NCBI GenBank assembly: GCA_900543975.1
Contig: UQTI01000032.1
Coordinates: 1-33,509 of the forward strand
Reading direction: 5' to 3'
Source: an uncultured Prevotella sp.
GTDB lineage: Bacteria; Bacteroidota; Bacteroidia; Bacteroidales; Bacteroidaceae
Length of the DNA stretch: 33,509 bases
This document shows, one piece after another, positions 17,020 through 25,603 of this stretch (positions are counted from its first letter, which is position 1; the number at the start of each line of letters is the position of its first letter). Below the pieces are notes generated by a model. That model was not told the origin of the DNA and did no database searches. It saw only the letters and a program-made list of their open reading frames with translations. A program made the position numbers and the translations under genes.

Positions 17020-18387
17020 ATGGAAACCTCTTCTAAACAAGGCCGTGTGCCGTTCATCAGTAAGATTGCCTACGGAATGGGCGATGTGGGATGCAATTTC
17101 AGTTGGATGTTCGTCAGCAACTTCCTCATGATTTTCTATACCGACGTGTTCGGCATAGGCATGAGCGCTGTGGCAACCCTTATGCTCGCTTCACGAATAT
17201 GGGACGCCGTCAACGACCCCATTATCGGAACGCTCACCGACAAGACCCACACACGCTGGGGACGCTTCCGCCCATGGCTGCTCTTTGGAGCACCTGTTAC
17301 CGCCATCGTTCTCATGCTCACCTTCTGGGCACACCCCCAATGGAGCCAGACAGCAAAGATTGTCTATATGGCCGTGACCTACTGCATCTTGGTGCTCGGC
17401 TACACCTGTGTAAACCTCCCCTACGGCACCCTCTGCGGCGCCATGACACAGAACATCGACGAGCGCGCACAGCTCAACACCAGCCGCTCGGTGAGCGCCA
17501 TGATTGCCATTGGCGTCCTTAACATCATCACCGTTCCGCTCGTGACCTACCTTGGCAAGGGCAACACACAGTTTGGCTATCTGGCCGTCGCCATAATCTA
17601 TGGCATCATCTTCGCTGCCTGTCACCTGTTCTGCTTCAGCAAGACGAAAGAGGTGGTAGAGGTGCCTGTGGGACAGAAGCTCCCCATATCTGTTCAGCTT
17701 AAGTCGGTGCTCAAGAACCGTCCTTACCAGTTGGCTATCCTCGGACAGTTCCTGTTCGGCTTCATTCTCTACGGACGCAACGCCGACATTCTCTACTATT
17801 TCACTTATGTAGAAGGCTCTGCCACCCTGTTCAGCTACTATTCAATGGCCATCATCGTGCCGTCGATAGCAGGAGCGGCTTGCTTCCCGTGGATGTTCAA
17901 GAAGACAGGCAACAAAGGCTACGCCGCTGCCGTGTTTGCGTTGCTCTGCGGCGTGTTCATGGCCATGCTTTACTTCTTCAGCCCCAACACCACCCCGATA
18001 GAATTTTACGTCTGCTCAGCCCTCGCCTGGTTCTTCTTCTCTGGCTTCAACACCGCCATCTATGCTGTGATCCCCGATTGTGTCGAGTATGGCGAATGGA
18101 AGACGGGCATACGCAACGACGGCTTCCAGTATGCCTTCGTGTCGCTCGCCAACAAGATGGGCATGGCCCTCGGCACAGCGCTCTTTGCCTTGGCTCTCGA
18201 CTCGGCAGGTTATGTTGCCGGCGCACAACAGAACGCCGACGTGATAGCCATCATGCGCCACACGTTCTCAACCATTCCCGGTGCGCTCTGGGTGCTCACC
18301 GCCCTCTGCCTCTGCTTCTACAAGCTCCACCGCAATGTTTACAACAAGATTGTGGAAGAGCTGAAGGTGCTGAAGAGCAAGATTTAA
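17020..18387 (+). CDS. GPH-family (MelB-like) MFS sugar:cation symporter
   Basis: A 455-residue inner-membrane permease of the glycoside-pentoside-hexuronide branch, expected to take up a sugar or uronide with H+ or Na+. It has about twelve hydrophobic helices. The family hallmark is present: KIAYGMGDVGCNFSWM at residues 11-26, FYTDVFGI at about 40-47, and SRIWDAVNDPIIGTLTDKTHTRWGRFRPWLL at about 58-88 (Asp residues that bind the cation, and the RWGRFRPW loop). The C-terminal half has YGEWKTGIRNDGF. It is followed after about 100 bp by an alcohol dehydrogenase gene, probably in one operon under the divergent LacI-type regulator. The substrate is not known; a sugar, polyol or uronate is likely. 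Confidence 0.93.
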   Translation: METSSKQGRVPFISKIAYGMGDVGCNFSWMFVSNFLMIFYTDVFGIGMSAVATLMLASRIWDAVNDPIIGTLTDKTHTRWGRFRPWLLFGAPVTAIVLMLTFWAHPQWSQTAKIVYMAVTYCILVLGYTCVNLPYGTLCGAMTQNIDERAQLNTSRSVSAMIAIGVLNIITVPLVTYLGKGNTQFGYLAVAIIYGIIFAACHLFCFSKTKEVVEVPVGQKLPISVQLKSVLKNRPYQLAILGQFLFGFILYGRNADILYYFTYVEGSATLFSYYSMAIIVPSIAGAACFPWMFKKTGNKGYAAAVFALLCGVFMAMLYFFSPNTTPIEFYVCSALAWFFFSGFNTAIYAVIPDCVEYGEWKTGIRNDGFQYAFVSLANKMGMALGTALFALALDSAGYVAGAQQNADVIAIMRHTFSTIPGALWVLTALCLCFYKLHRNVYNKIVEELKVLKSKI

Positions 18388-18491
18388 AACAGAAAGTGCA
18401 AAACAAAAATAAAAACGCAAGGTTCAAGACAGAAACATATAAAGAACGAAAACATTCGGAACAAAGAAATCATTTAAAAAATATTACAACT

Positions 18492-19529
18492 ATGAGACAA
18501 GCAATATTAGTAGCCCCAAAGCACATCGAGTTTAAAGAAGTGGCAGCCCCCAAGGCTGAAGACCTCAAAGAGCATCAGATTCTCGTCAACATAAAGCGCA
18601 TAGGCATCTGCGGCAGCGAGATACACTCGTATCACGGACTCCATCCCGCAACCTTCTACCCTGTGGTTCAGGGACACGAATATTCGGCTGTCGTCGTGGC
18701 TTGCGGCAGCAAGGTCACGGTGTGCAAGCCTGGCGACAACATAACGGCACGCCCCCAACTGGTGTGCGGCAAGTGTAACCCTTGCAAGCGCGGACAGTAT
18801 AACGTGTGCGAGCACCTTCGCGTACAGGCATTCCAGGCCGACGGCTGCGCACAAGACTATTTCGTTATCGACGATGACCGCGTGCTTAAGTTGCCAGAGG
18901 GCATGAGCCTCGACTTCGGCGCCATGATTGAGCCGGCAGCTGTGGGCGCACATGCCAGCAACCGCACCGACGTGAAAGGCAAGAACGTGGTGGTGAGCGG
19001 CGCAGGAACCATCGGCAACCTCGTGGCACAGTTCTGCAAAGCGCGTGGTGCCAAGCGTGTGCTCATCACCGATGTCAGCGACCTGCGATTGGCCAAGGCC
19101 CGCGAGTGTGGCATCGCCGACACGCTCAACATCACCCAGCGTCCGCTTAAAGAGGTGGCCAAAGAGCTGTTTGGCGACGAGGGTTATCAGGTAGGCTTCG
19201 AGGTGGCAGGCGTTGAATCGTCTATCCGCTCTCTTATGGAGACCATCGAGAAGGGCAGCGACATTGTTGTCGTGGCTGTGTTTGCCAAGGACCCCGCCCT
19301 CAGCATGTTCCATCTGGGTGAGCATGAGCTGCGCCTCATCGGCTCAATGATGTATCGTCATGAAGACTATCAGACCGCCGTCGACTTCGTGTCTAAGGGC
19401 ATCGTCAACCTCAAGCCGCTCATCAGCAACCGCTTCGCCTTTGAACAGTATGACGACGCTTACAAGTTTATCGACACACACCGCGAGACATCTATGAAGG
19501 TTATTGTCGACTTGGAACAGAAGCCCTGA
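18492..19529 (+). CDS. Zinc-dependent alcohol/polyol dehydrogenase (MDR family)
   Basis: A 345-residue medium-chain dehydrogenase of the sorbitol/L-iditol or L-idonate dehydrogenase type, oxidising a sugar alcohol or sugar acid with NAD(P). Catalytic zinc ligands are Cys 40 (GICGSE) and His 62-Glu 63 (GHEY); structural zinc Cys are 92, 95, 98 and 106 (CGKCNPCKRGQYNVC). The Rossmann loop is GAGTIG near residues 172-177. The frame is open far upstream (from 17880) as an overlap with the permease gene, but homology begins at the ATG at 18492, so that start is used. The neighbouring permease and LacI-type regulator suggest uptake and oxidation of the same substrate. No obvious terminator follows. 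Confidence 0.93.
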   Translation: MRQAILVAPKHIEFKEVAAPKAEDLKEHQILVNIKRIGICGSEIHSYHGLHPATFYPVVQGHEYSAVVVACGSKVTVCKPGDNITARPQLVCGKCNPCKRGQYNVCEHLRVQAFQADGCAQDYFVIDDDRVLKLPEGMSLDFGAMIEPAAVGAHASNRTDVKGKNVVVSGAGTIGNLVAQFCKARGAKRVLITDVSDLRLAKARECGIADTLNITQRPLKEVAKELFGDEGYQVGFEVAGVESSIRSLMETIEKGSDIVVVAVFAKDPALSMFHLGEHELRLIGSMMYRHEDYQTAVDFVSKGIVNLKPLISNRFAFEQYDDAYKFIDTHRETSMKVIVDLEQKP

Positions 19530-19693
19530 TAACAAGACACAACCAGACGTTCCTAACCCACCGGTCATTCGGCCCTACCCTATTGGCCATTGACCAAAAC
19601 GACCTAAGAAAAAGATATTAAGACAATAAAATTATTAGAATAAGAATAGAATAAGAAAAGTAAGAATAAGGTTTTTTGTGTTATTCATATAAG

Positions 19694-19765
19694 GTAAATT
19701 TAGATGATTTAATTCAGGATTGACGCATTGGTTTAGGAGGATGACCCTCACGCGGTTGTCCTCCT
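19694..19765 (+). promoter_or_regulatory. Possible promoter and leader hairpin upstream of the outer-membrane barrel gene
   Basis: TAAATTTA at 19694-19701 is one base off the TAnnTTTG box. About 35 bp on, AGGAGGATGACC (19735-19746) pairs with GGTTGTCCTCCT (19754-19765) through 12 positions including two wobbles, with a 7-nt loop. There is no T-run, so it is not a normal terminator; it would lie in the leader about 80 nt before the ATG. Otherwise the 314-bp gap (19530-19843) shows nothing. Confidence 0.4.
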
Positions 19766-19843
19766 GACACCAACGTCAACAACATCACATTTTCTCAAGT
19801 TCTTTTTCAAACATCACTCTTCATTAATCACTTTTTCATCAAG

Positions 19844-20575
19844 ATGAAACGACTCTTCTCATTCATTATAGCATCGGCAGCGACCCTGACTGCCGCGGCA
19901 CAGATACATCTCTCTGTCGAACTGAACAACAACCACCTGTGGCGAGGCATAGAGGTGGCAGACGGCTGCGTGGTGGAAACCGACCTCAACTACACGTTTG
20001 CCAAAGGGCACATGACGCTCGGTCTTTGGGGCGGCACCAACACCCAAGGCACCTACAAAGAGTTTAACCACTATCTGAGCATTCAGGGTGCAGGGTTTAA
20101 GTTCAGCGCGTGGGACACCTACAATTTCTCCCCCGGCGCAACATACAACAACCGCCAATATTTCAACTATTCGGCTCACGAGACAGGACGCTTTCTCAAC
20201 TGCACCCTCGACTACCGTTTCCAGCAGCCACAGTTTCCGTTGCTTCTCAGCTGGTCCACCATCATGTTCGGCCGCGACCGTTCGGCCGACAACACCGCAC
20301 AGAAATATTCTACGTTTGTTTATGCCGAATATCCCGTTTACAAGAAAGACGGATGGCAGGTGGATGCTGGCGTGGGTGGAGCCTTCGCCCTAAACAGGGC
20401 TGGCGACGACCATCACTTCTACGGCACGACGCCAGGCATCGTCCACACCCAACTGAAGGTTAGCCGCGACCTGAAGATCGGTTCCTACACCTTGCCCGTG
20501 CATGTCATGGGCATGTGGAACCCGCAATCGGACAAGGCTTTCTTCCAGATAGGAGCACAAATTATAAATTTATAG
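19844..20575 (+). CDS. Secreted beta-barrel-like outer-membrane protein of unknown function
   Basis: A 243-residue protein with a Sec signal peptide (first 19 residues, cleavage after TAAA before QIH). The mature part is rich in amphipathic beta strands with many Tyr, Trp and Phe, and starts with LSVELNNNHLWRGIEVADG, a pattern seen in small outer-membrane barrels that begin with an 'xxWRGI' strand. It ends KAFFQIGAQIINL, with hydrophobic alternating residues as in a terminal barrel strand. No catalytic motif is visible. It is followed after 23 bp by a VOC-fold gene on the same strand, perhaps in one transcript, with no obvious functional link. The barrel assignment is inferred from composition. 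Confidence 0.75.
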   Translation: MKRLFSFIIASAATLTAAAQIHLSVELNNNHLWRGIEVADGCVVETDLNYTFAKGHMTLGLWGGTNTQGTYKEFNHYLSIQGAGFKFSAWDTYNFSPGATYNNRQYFNYSAHETGRFLNCTLDYRFQQPQFPLLLSWSTIMFGRDRSADNTAQKYSTFVYAEYPVYKKDGWQVDAGVGGAFALNRAGDDHHFYGTTPGIVHTQLKVSRDLKIGSYTLPVHVMGMWNPQSDKAFFQIGAQIINL

Positions 20576-20598
20576 AACATTTCAAAAAACGAAGCATT

Positions 20599-20985
20599 AT
20601 GAACATAAAAGATTTCACAACGGGCGTGCAACACATCGGCATACCCACCAACAACATTGAGGCAACCATCGACTTCTATCTCACACTGGGCTTCACCATT
20701 GCCTTGCGCACACAAAACGGTGACGAGGAAGTGGCGTTTTTGCAGCTTCACAACCTCATCATTGAAACTTACCAGAACCGTCAAGCCGCCATGGTCTATG
20801 GCGCCATTGACCACATCGCCATCGATGTAAAGAACATTGACGAGCTGTTCAAGGTGGCGCAGCGTGCCCAACTGAAAATGCTCGACACCAAGGTTCACGG
20901 CCTTCCCTTCTGGGAGAACGGCGTCAAGTTTTTCACCATTGAAGGACCCAACCGCGAGAAGATAGAGTTCTGCGAGCGTCTGTAA
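20599..20985 (+). CDS. VOC (glyoxalase/bleomycin resistance) superfamily protein
   Basis: A 128-residue protein with two beta-alpha-beta-beta-beta modules typical of the vicinal oxygen chelate fold. Potential metal ligands are in the expected places: His 12 (GVQHIGI), Glu 56 (IIETY), His 72 (IDHIAIDV) and Glu 123 (REKIEFCE), as in glyoxalase I-like enzymes. It may be a lactoylglutathione-lyase-like enzyme or a related isomerase or dioxygenase; the substrate cannot be told. The frame is open 84 bp further upstream, but that part lies inside the preceding gene, so the ATG at 20599 is used. A strong hairpin terminator follows. Confidence 0.88.
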   Translation: MNIKDFTTGVQHIGIPTNNIEATIDFYLTLGFTIALRTQNGDEEVAFLQLHNLIIETYQNRQAAMVYGAIDHIAIDVKNIDELFKVAQRAQLKMLDTKVHGLPFWENGVKFFTIEGPNREKIEFCERL

Positions 20986-21011
20986 GAAAGCAAAAAAGCT
21001 AAACACCCTAT

Positions 21012-21056
21012 CGCCGCATAGCATCTCTAACAAGAGGGCTATGCGGCGTTTTCTTT
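21012..21056 (+). terminator. Terminator after the VOC gene, left copy of a sequence repeated at 31093
   Basis: CGCCGCATAGC (21012-21022) pairs with GCTATGCGGCG (21038-21048), followed by TTTTCTTTTG. The stem and the DNA after it (to about 21088, including TTTTTTGTCGATAT) closely resemble 31089-31170, beyond the CRISPR array. It sits at the left boundary of the CRISPR-Cas locus. Confidence 0.85.
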
Positions 21057-21166
21057 TGTCTTTTTTGTCGATATCATACCGATATTTCATGATAATGCCT
21101 TAATAAAAAAACAGGCTTTCCAAATAAAAAAATCTTCAAAAAGAGCATGGTTTCAGAATTAATTTG

Positions 21167-21174
21167 TATTTTTG
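21167..21174 (+). promoter_or_regulatory. Candidate -7 element of the CRISPR-Cas operon
   Basis: TATTTTTG matches TAnnTTTG in the 355-bp AT-rich gap before cas6. It would give a leader of about 160 nt. No clear -33 TTTG at standard spacing. Apart from this and the terminator, the gap holds nothing I can identify. Confidence 0.4.
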
Positions 21175-21340
21175 CCATGTCTATAACCGATTTTTTTGAG
21201 TGAAGACAAAGCTGTTGTGGCAAAAATCTTGTAACACACATAGCCTATGCACAAACGGCTTGTTATCTAAATCTCAGAAATTTGAATAAACCTTAAAGAC
21301 TTAAATAAATCTTAAAACTTGAATAAAAAACCAAGACATA

Positions 21341-22018
21341 ATGAATGGCAAGAAAAACAGAATATTGGTTGTAACCTTTGCCAACGACCTGCCAGCACAT
21401 GACCTGTCGTTGTTTCGCGGTGCCGTCATAAGCACCGTGGGGCAAGAGCATGTCTTGTTCCACAACCATCAAGGCGACAAACTGCGTTACAGCTATCCGC
21501 TTGTGCAATATAAGCGCATAGGCGGCAAGGCAGCATTGGTGTGCCTTGGCGAGGGTGCCGACGACGTGGGCGAGTTTTTCGCCAACAACACGGCCCCGTT
21601 GCAGATTGGTGACAGGAGCGAGACGTTTGTCGTGGAGAGGGTGTCGCCCCGCAATGTGGTCACGCAAATCTGGCAAGACATGTTCACCTACACGATAAGA
21701 AAATATCTGCCCCTGAACCAGGAAAACTATCAGCGTTATGTTGTCATGGACAGCCTCGCCGAACAGTATGCCCTGCTTGAGCGATGTCTGACGGGCAACA
21801 TCCTGTCGTTTGCCAAGAGTCTCGGCATACATTTCGAGTCGACCGTCGTGGTGAAGATCTCGCAGGTGTTGGGCACCAAAACCTACCGCTACAAGAACGT
21901 GAAGCTGCAAGGCTTCGACCTCGTGTTCAAGACCAACGTGTCGCTGCCCGATTATATAGGCTTAGGCAAGAGTGTGAGCCAAGGTTTCGGCACAATATGC
22001 AGGACAAAAAAATCATAA
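21341..22018 (+). CDS. cas6: CRISPR-associated endoribonuclease Cas6
   Basis: Cas6 cuts the CRISPR transcript within each repeat, leaving an 8-nt 5' tag on the crRNA. This 225-residue protein has the two-ferredoxin-like-fold pattern of the Bacteroidetes Cas6 type. The C-terminal glycine-rich loop GLGKSVSQGFGTI (about 207-219) is the hallmark. Histidines at 37, 41 and 43 (EHVLFHNHQGDKLRYSYP) are candidates for the catalytic base. It is the first gene of the operon. Its stop lies 5 bp before the chosen cas10 ATG, or overlaps the alternative cas10 start. The expected tag in this system is ATTAAGAC, the 3' end of the repeat. Confidence 0.88.
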   Translation: MNGKKNRILVVTFANDLPAHDLSLFRGAVISTVGQEHVLFHNHQGDKLRYSYPLVQYKRIGGKAALVCLGEGADDVGEFFANNTAPLQIGDRSETFVVERVSPRNVVTQIWQDMFTYTIRKYLPLNQENYQRYVVMDSLAEQYALLERCLTGNILSFAKSLGIHFESTVVVKISQVLGTKTYRYKNVKLQGFDLVFKTNVSLPDYIGLGKSVSQGFGTICRTKKS

Positions 22019-22023
22019 AGCTT

Positions 22024-24408
22024 ATGGATATAAAAAGAGAAACGGTCTATCTCGCCTCCTTGTTGCGGGGCGTGGGCAAGCTGCTTTTCTATCTGAAAGG
22101 CGAGAGCCGCACGATGAGCATGGGCAACGGCACCTATGCCGCCCGGTTTGCAGAGAGCCACATGGGGCAACTCGGTGCGTTCTTCGCCTCAGACGAGGAG
22201 TGGGAGGTGCTGACAGGCGCGGCGACAAACCCGTCGCAAGAAGCTGTCAGGGACAACCTGTTGGCGGCGTGCGTCAACGACGGCGAGCGCCTGTCGCAGG
22301 GCGTTGACGCTTTTGGCAATACGACCAACTATCGTCGTGACGTGCAGCTTGTGCCTATCATGGCATCGGTGAGGAGCAACGGCAACGAGTCGCATCTGCA
22401 CAGCAAGTTGTGCAAGATGCAACTTGACGAGAGCCTGTTTCCCACATACACCGCCAGCGACGGCCCTGCCGAACGCCAGCGGTTGCTCAATGCCTTTGAG
22501 GCCGACTTCAACAAGATAGCCACACACGACCTGCGCTCGTTCTCGGAGACCCTACTCAACCTCTTGCAGGTGTATGCCTCATCGGTGCCTTGCATGGCAA
22601 CAGACATGGATGACGTGAGTCTTTACGACCAAGTGCGCACAGCGGCAGCCATTGCCGTGTGCCTATATGATGTGCGCACGGCTGGGGGCGACACGAAGGA
22701 ACCATTCCTGCTCATCGGAGCCGACTTCAGCGGCATACAGCCCTACATCTACCAGATTGTCTCCAAGTATGCCGGCAAGAACCTCAAGGGGCGCTCGTTC
22801 TACATCAGGCTGCTTTCTGATGTCGTGGTGCGACACATCGCCCGGTCGTTACGCCTGTTAGATGCTAACGTCATATACAATTCGGGCGGCGGCTTTTACA
22901 TGCTGGCACCCAACACGCCCTTTGTGGCAACAGCTCTCGACAAAGCCGTGGCAGAGATTGAACGCCACATGCTCGATGCCCACGGCACCTCGCTCTATGT
23001 CGCCATCGACAAGCATGCGTTCGCCGCCGACACGCTCCTGCACCGTCAGCCCATGCTAAGCGAGGTATGGGCCCGCCTGTTTGTGAAGCGCGACAAGCGC
23101 AAGCAAACCAAATGGTGCGATGTCATAAGCCGTGACTATGACCGCTTCTTCGCTCCCGACACGCTCACCGACCCGTCGGCCATTGATGCCGTGACGGGCG
23201 AGCTGTTCCTGAAGGGCGAGAAGAAGTTTGCCTTAGACAGCAACGCCAACATGTTCATGAAGGATGTGACGCGCCAACAGATAAAGTTGGGCGAGACGTT
23301 GCGCCAGACCGATGCCGTTGTGATGGCAGACCAAGAGCTCGATGTTCTCAAAGGCTACACCCATGTGGAGCCGCTCAACCTCGGTCTTCACTATTATTTT
23401 GTGAGCCGCAAAGACCTGTCAAGCCACAAGGAGGCCCTTGACAGATATGAGGCACAGGTGACCGTCTGCACCTACAACGGTCAGGACGGCGACTGCTGTT
23501 TCATTTCCCCCGACGGCTGCCACAACACCCAGACGCTCAATTTCTATGGCGGCAACGAGCAAGCCACGAAGCACATGGCAACGTTTGAAAAGATGTGTGA
23601 CGGCGAACAGCTGAACCGTCTCGGGGTGCTGCGCATGGATGTCGACAACCTCGGACTGATATTCCAGGGCGGCCTCGACGCACGCCGCGCCACGCTGTCA
23701 CACTATGCTGCCCTGAGCCGCGCGTTCGACATCTTCTTCTCGGGCTACATCAACACGCTGTGGGGCGAGCTTGCTCCCACACAGACGTTCATCCTCTACA
23801 GCGGTGGCGATGACCTCTTTATCGTGGGACGATGGGACAAGACCATAGAGATGGCAGAACAGATACAGGCCGATTTCAAGCGTTATGGGTGTCACAACCC
23901 GGCATTCTCAATATCGGGCGGCATCGCTATCGTGCCACCGAAGTTCCCACTCATGAAGGCCGCCGCCCTTAGTGCCGACGAAGAAAGCAGAGCCAAAGGA
24001 CACGTCTGCGGCAACACGTCAAAAGACGCTGTCTCGCTGCTGTCGATGGCGCTTCACTGGAAACATGAATATCCCGCTGTGCGCGACCTTAAGGACGCCA
24101 TTGTGGAAGCATTGGGACAGGGCGTGCCGAAGTCGTTCATATCGAAGGTGCTGCAACATGCCTCCAACGCGCAGATAAAGAGCCATCGTGTGACCAACGT
24201 GAAGGAATATTGGATGCTGACCTACGACCTTAGTCGCATGAAGCAACGCTGCACAGCAGCCAAGCAGCTGGTCGACTGTTGTCTCGCCGACATGTGCAAC
24301 AACAGCGGCAAGCTACAAAAGCAAGACATCCTGACCGCCTACCATCCTCTTGAGCTGTGGGCCTTGGCCTGCAGATGGGCGGAAATAGAAACAAGAACTA
24401 ACTTATAA
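22024..24408 (+). CDS. cas10: Type III-A Cas10/Csm1, cyclase intact, HD nuclease motif lost
   Basis: Cas10 is the large subunit of the Csm effector; on target RNA binding its Palm domains make cyclic oligoadenylates from ATP. This 794-residue protein has the Palm1 segment ADFSGIQPYIYQIVSK with GRSFYIRLL and YNSGGGFYMLAP (from about residue 233), and Palm2 with VLRMDVDNLGLIF (from about 535) and YSGGDDLFIV, GGDD at 594-597. The N-terminus reads ETVYLASLLRGVGKLL, where active members have LLHDIGK: the HD pair is replaced by Arg 15-Gly 16, and the later HHxP is also missing. So the DNase is probably dead and the cyclase alive. The zinc-finger Cys pattern is also degenerate. ATG 22024 was chosen; ATG 21997 in the same frame would overlap cas6 by 22 nt and does not restore HD. 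Confidence 0.95.
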   Translation: MDIKRETVYLASLLRGVGKLLFYLKGESRTMSMGNGTYAARFAESHMGQLGAFFASDEEWEVLTGAATNPSQEAVRDNLLAACVNDGERLSQGVDAFGNTTNYRRDVQLVPIMASVRSNGNESHLHSKLCKMQLDESLFPTYTASDGPAERQRLLNAFEADFNKIATHDLRSFSETLLNLLQVYASSVPCMATDMDDVSLYDQVRTAAAIAVCLYDVRTAGGDTKEPFLLIGADFSGIQPYIYQIVSKYAGKNLKGRSFYIRLLSDVVVRHIARSLRLLDANVIYNSGGGFYMLAPNTPFVATALDKAVAEIERHMLDAHGTSLYVAIDKHAFAADTLLHRQPMLSEVWARLFVKRDKRKQTKWCDVISRDYDRFFAPDTLTDPSAIDAVTGELFLKGEKKFALDSNANMFMKDVTRQQIKLGETLRQTDAVVMADQELDVLKGYTHVEPLNLGLHYYFVSRKDLSSHKEALDRYEAQVTVCTYNGQDGDCCFISPDGCHNTQTLNFYGGNEQATKHMATFEKMCDGEQLNRLGVLRMDVDNLGLIFQGGLDARRATLSHYAALSRAFDIFFSGYINTLWGELAPTQTFILYSGGDDLFIVGRWDKTIEMAEQIQADFKRYGCHNPAFSISGGIAIVPPKFPLMKAAALSADEESRAKGHVCGNTSKDAVSLLSMALHWKHEYPAVRDLKDAIVEALGQGVPKSFISKVLQHASNAQIKSHRVTNVKEYWMLTYDLSRMKQRCTAAKQLVDCCLADMCNNSGKLQKQDILTAYHPLELWALACRWAEIETRTNL

Positions 24409-24421
24409 AAACAATAAGACT

Positions 24422-24904
24422 ATGCCTTATAACAACAATTCAAACGGATACGGACAAAGAAATTTGGGCAACCAAAACAATGATGCCGACCAAGCACAGA
24501 TGGAGGCCAAAGAAAAGGCTAAAAGGATTTTTTTCAATAAGATTTTTCAAAAATCGTGGATAGAAACAGGGGCTGATGCAACCTTGCCTGACTACGCCGA
24601 GTTTATGGGAAAAGCGATGGCTGACAATGAGCTCAGCAGTTCGAAGATACGCAGCATCTATGGAGAGATAAAGCGCATACAGATGGGAGGATTTGCAAAA
24701 GAAAAATCTTCGTTCTATCTCCTGCGTCCTAAGATGGCATACGCCGTGGGACGATACAAAGAGAATATCGGTCTGCAACTTTTCAAACTTGTGTTTGACA
24801 AAGCTGCCCAATATGTGACGGACGAAAACACCTTCCTTCATTTTGCCAATTTCATGGAGGCAGTGCTGGCTTATCATAGAGCCTATGTGGAAAAGGATGA
24901 CTAA
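24422..24904 (+). CDS. csm2: Csm2, small subunit of the type III-A effector
   Basis: Csm2 is the small helical subunit (Cas11 family) that lines the inner filament of the Csm complex. This 160-residue protein has the conserved core LSSSKIRSIYGEIKRIQ (about 71-87), then LLRPKMAYAVGRYKEN and a C-terminal helix. The first 25 residues are an Asn/Gln-rich, probably disordered tail, which makes it a little longer than typical members. It is placed 13 bp after cas10 and 19 bp before csm3. Confidence 0.88.
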   Translation: MPYNNNSNGYGQRNLGNQNNDADQAQMEAKEKAKRIFFNKIFQKSWIETGADATLPDYAEFMGKAMADNELSSSKIRSIYGEIKRIQMGGFAKEKSSFYLLRPKMAYAVGRYKENIGLQLFKLVFDKAAQYVTDENTFLHFANFMEAVLAYHRAYVEKDD

Positions 24905-24923
24905 CGCTTAAAAAAAGAACATT

Positions 24924-25601
24924 ATGACAAAGCTTTTGAAAAAAATAATATATACCGGCAACCTCGTTGCGAAAACAGGCCTTCACATTGGTGGAACCAA
25001 CGCATCGCTCAATATCGGTGGACCCGACAAGTTTGTGGTGAGAAACCCGTTGACCAACATCCCTTACATACCAGGCAGCTCGCTTAAGGGCAAGTTGCGC
25101 TCGCTGTTGGAACTTGAATACGGCGAGACATCTAACGGCATGCCGAGCAACAATGTGAGATCAAAGGCAGGAGCCTTGTTCGGTGTGGCTGTTGTCAAGG
25201 ATGACGGTCACCCCTCACGTCTTATCGTGCGCGATGCTGAGATGGCGACCGATGCTGACACAGAGGAAGAGCTGCAAAAATACGGACTGTCGCGCAAGAT
25301 GCTCCCCGACTACAGCAACACTGACCTGCCATTCACCGAGAGCAAGACAGAGGTGTCTATCGACCGCATCACGGCCATAGCCAACCCACGCACCTTTGAA
25401 CGTGTGCCGGCAGGGGCGCAGTTTAAGATCCAGCTTGTGCTCAATGTGTTTGACGACGACAACGAGAACGAGCTGAAAGACAGTCTGCGTCGAGCCATAG
25501 CCCTGCTCCACGACGACTATCTCGGCGGACAAGGCTCACGCGGTTACGGTCAGGTAGAGATCCACTTTACAAAGGCCGAGGGTGAAACCAAAACCTATTG
25601 A
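24924..25601 (+). CDS. csm3: Csm3, backbone RAMP and target-RNA nuclease of type III-A
   Basis: Csm3 (Cas7 family) forms the backbone filament that holds the crRNA and cuts target RNA every six nucleotides. The 225-residue protein has TGLHIGG (about 18-24), the catalytic-loop region NIGGPDKFVVRNP with Asp 35, which aligns with the known catalytic Asp of Csm3, and PYIPGSSLKGKLRSLLE (about 48-64). The C-terminal glycine-rich loop is LGGQGSRGYGQVEI. The active-site Asp is kept, so RNA cleavage by the complex is expected. Its TGA (25599-25601) is two bases before the csm4 ATG. Confidence 0.94.
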   Translation: MTKLLKKIIYTGNLVAKTGLHIGGTNASLNIGGPDKFVVRNPLTNIPYIPGSSLKGKLRSLLELEYGETSNGMPSNNVRSKAGALFGVAVVKDDGHPSRLIVRDAEMATDADTEEELQKYGLSRKMLPDYSNTDLPFTESKTEVSIDRITAIANPRTFERVPAGAQFKIQLVLNVFDDDNENELKDSLRRAIALLHDDYLGGQGSRGYGQVEIHFTKAEGETKTY

Positions 25602-25603
25602 TT

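Noticed and set aside
17880..18491. N-terminal extension of the alcohol dehydrogenase overlapping the permease gene
   Set aside because: The extra 204 residues are an out-of-frame reading of the permease gene with odd composition; the enzyme starts at the ATG at 18492.
21784..22023. Longer Cas10 start giving an extra N-terminal region that might contain the HD motif
   Set aside because: The upstream frame overlaps cas6 and its translation is basic and unrelated to HD domains; the homologous region begins RETVYLASLL after the ATG at 22024.
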